Positions 32,919 through 33,278 of a stretch of DNA of 33,278 nucleotides are shown piece after piece. The stretch is taken from assembly GCA_902594745.1 (NCBI GenBank), contig CACJNF010000012.1, positions 1-33,278 of the forward strand, written 5' to 3'. The notes below the pieces were generated by a model, which made no database searches, was not told the origin of the DNA, and saw nothing but the letters and a program-made list of their open reading frames with translations. Made by a program: the position numbers and the translations under genes. The DNA comes from an uncultured Bacteroidota bacterium. GTDB lineage: Bacteria > Bacteroidota > Bacteroidia > Flavobacteriales > Flavobacteriaceae. Within the stretch, counting starts at the first letter, position 1, and every line of letters starts with the position of its first letter.

Positions 32919-33278
32919 TTATTGTAAAGTTTTTATTAATGAATCAATAACCTTTCTGTTGTTCATTTCATTTTCATATACATAGTCCGAATTGATTTTA
33001 CCTAATTTTTTTTCTTTTTCTTCACTAATACAAAGCTCACTAAATACTTGTAAAAATTCAATAGAATTCTTGATGGATAATACACCTCCTAAATCAATTA
33101 AATCTTCAGCCTCTTTAAATCCATAATATAAATTTCCTATTATAACTGGACACGAAAAAACAGAAGGTTCTAGAATATTATGAAGACTATTTTTTGAAAA
33201 ACCTCCACCTACATAACAAAAGTTTGCATATTTATATATGTACCTAAGTTGACCAATTGAGTCAACAATTAGCACCTT
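32919..33278 (-). CDS. waaA: 3-deoxy-D-manno-octulosonic acid transferase, 5'-truncated
   Basis: WaaA (KdtA) transfers Kdo from CMP-Kdo to lipid A precursor at the inner membrane, downstream of LpxK. Only the C-terminal 120 residues are in the window; the frame stays open to 33278, so the GTG at 33275 is an internal Val rather than a start. The GT-B C-terminal domain is recognisable from IGQLRYIYKYANFCYVGGGF, SLHNILEPSVFSCPVIIG with the nucleotide-binding Glu, and GFKEAEDLIDLGGVLSIKN. The usual GIHN segment reads SLHN. Both this gene and lpxK (9 kb away) belong to lipid A-Kdo assembly but are not in one operon here. It ends 27 nt before the alkaline phosphatase start. Confidence 0.92.
   Translation of the reverse strand, partial: KVLIVDSIGQLRYIYKYANFCYVGGGFSKNSLHNILEPSVFSCPVIIGNLYYGFKEAEDLIDLGGVLSIKNSIEFLQVFSELCISEEKEKKLGKINSDYVYENEMNNRKVIDSLIKTLQ

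Noticed and set aside
1-33278. CRISPR arrays, insertion sequences, prophage, toxin-antitoxin or defence islands
   Set aside because: No regularly spaced repeats, transposase, integrase, Cas, restriction or abortive-infection genes were seen; gene content is mostly core.

Overview
The window reads as chromosomal DNA of an AT-rich, gene-dense marine-type Bacteroidota, probably Flavobacteriia. This is inferred from gene content and architecture; no marker tree could be run. Supporting signs are a Porin_10-type outer-membrane protein, many short lipoproteins, no obvious Shine-Dalgarno motifs, Bacteroidota-style TAnnTTTG -7 promoter elements, and paired flavobacterial genes such as Nif3 with a coiled-coil 'zinc-ribbon' protein. 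Intergenic gaps are tiny: genes commonly overlap by 4-11 nt, even at convergent 3' ends. No gene-free stretch exceeds 300 bases. No insertion sequence, prophage, CRISPR array, toxin-antitoxin or recognisable defence module was seen.

Layout. 1-500 (-): 3'-truncated rnhB. 558-7628 (+): putative porin, anmK (cell-wall recycling), a secreted unknown (copy A), nhaD, folC from a forced TTG start, and a small outer-membrane beta-barrel-like protein. 7635-9354 (-): DUF1295 membrane protein and a homocysteine S-methyltransferase. 9420-9527 (+): tRNA-Val and a terminator. 9538-10923 (-): a lipoprotein sulfatase. 10961-12535 (+): an SDR oxidoreductase, the second secreted unknown (copy B, paralogue of A) and a strong terminator.

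12559-17837 (+): a glycerol module, glpK-glpD-glpF, an SDR and a lipoprotein glycerophosphodiester phosphodiesterase, with neighbours abutting or overlapping. It should let the cell hydrolyse glycerophosphodiesters outside the inner membrane, take up glycerol, phosphorylate it and oxidise it to DHAP. 17847-22210: an LCM-type methyltransferase (-), a UPF0173 hydrolase and a DUF2834 protein (+), a 62-residue membrane protein (-), a Ste24-type protease and a glycosylasparaginase-family Ntn hydrolase (+). 22212-23778 (-): a cysteine-free relative of the C4 zinc-ribbon family and Nif3. 23829-28247: lpxK (+), lipA (-), an Nramp-related transporter with a small Cys-rich membrane protein (-), a TonB-C-like lipoprotein and ruvC (+). 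28244-29617 (-): M20 dipeptidase. 29662-29743 (+): tRNA-Leu. 29709-32891 (-): an overlapping set of alkaline phosphatase, an amidohydrolase lacking the HxH motif and two related small membrane proteins, the last ending antisense inside tRNA-Leu. 32919-33278 (-): 5'-truncated waaA.

Most genes are housekeeping or core metabolism. The best candidates for something undescribed are the paralogous two-lobed secreted proteins, the phosphatase/amidohydrolase/twin-small-membrane-protein unit, the zinc-ribbon relative that has lost every cysteine, and the Nramp relative without the usual metal-binding motifs.
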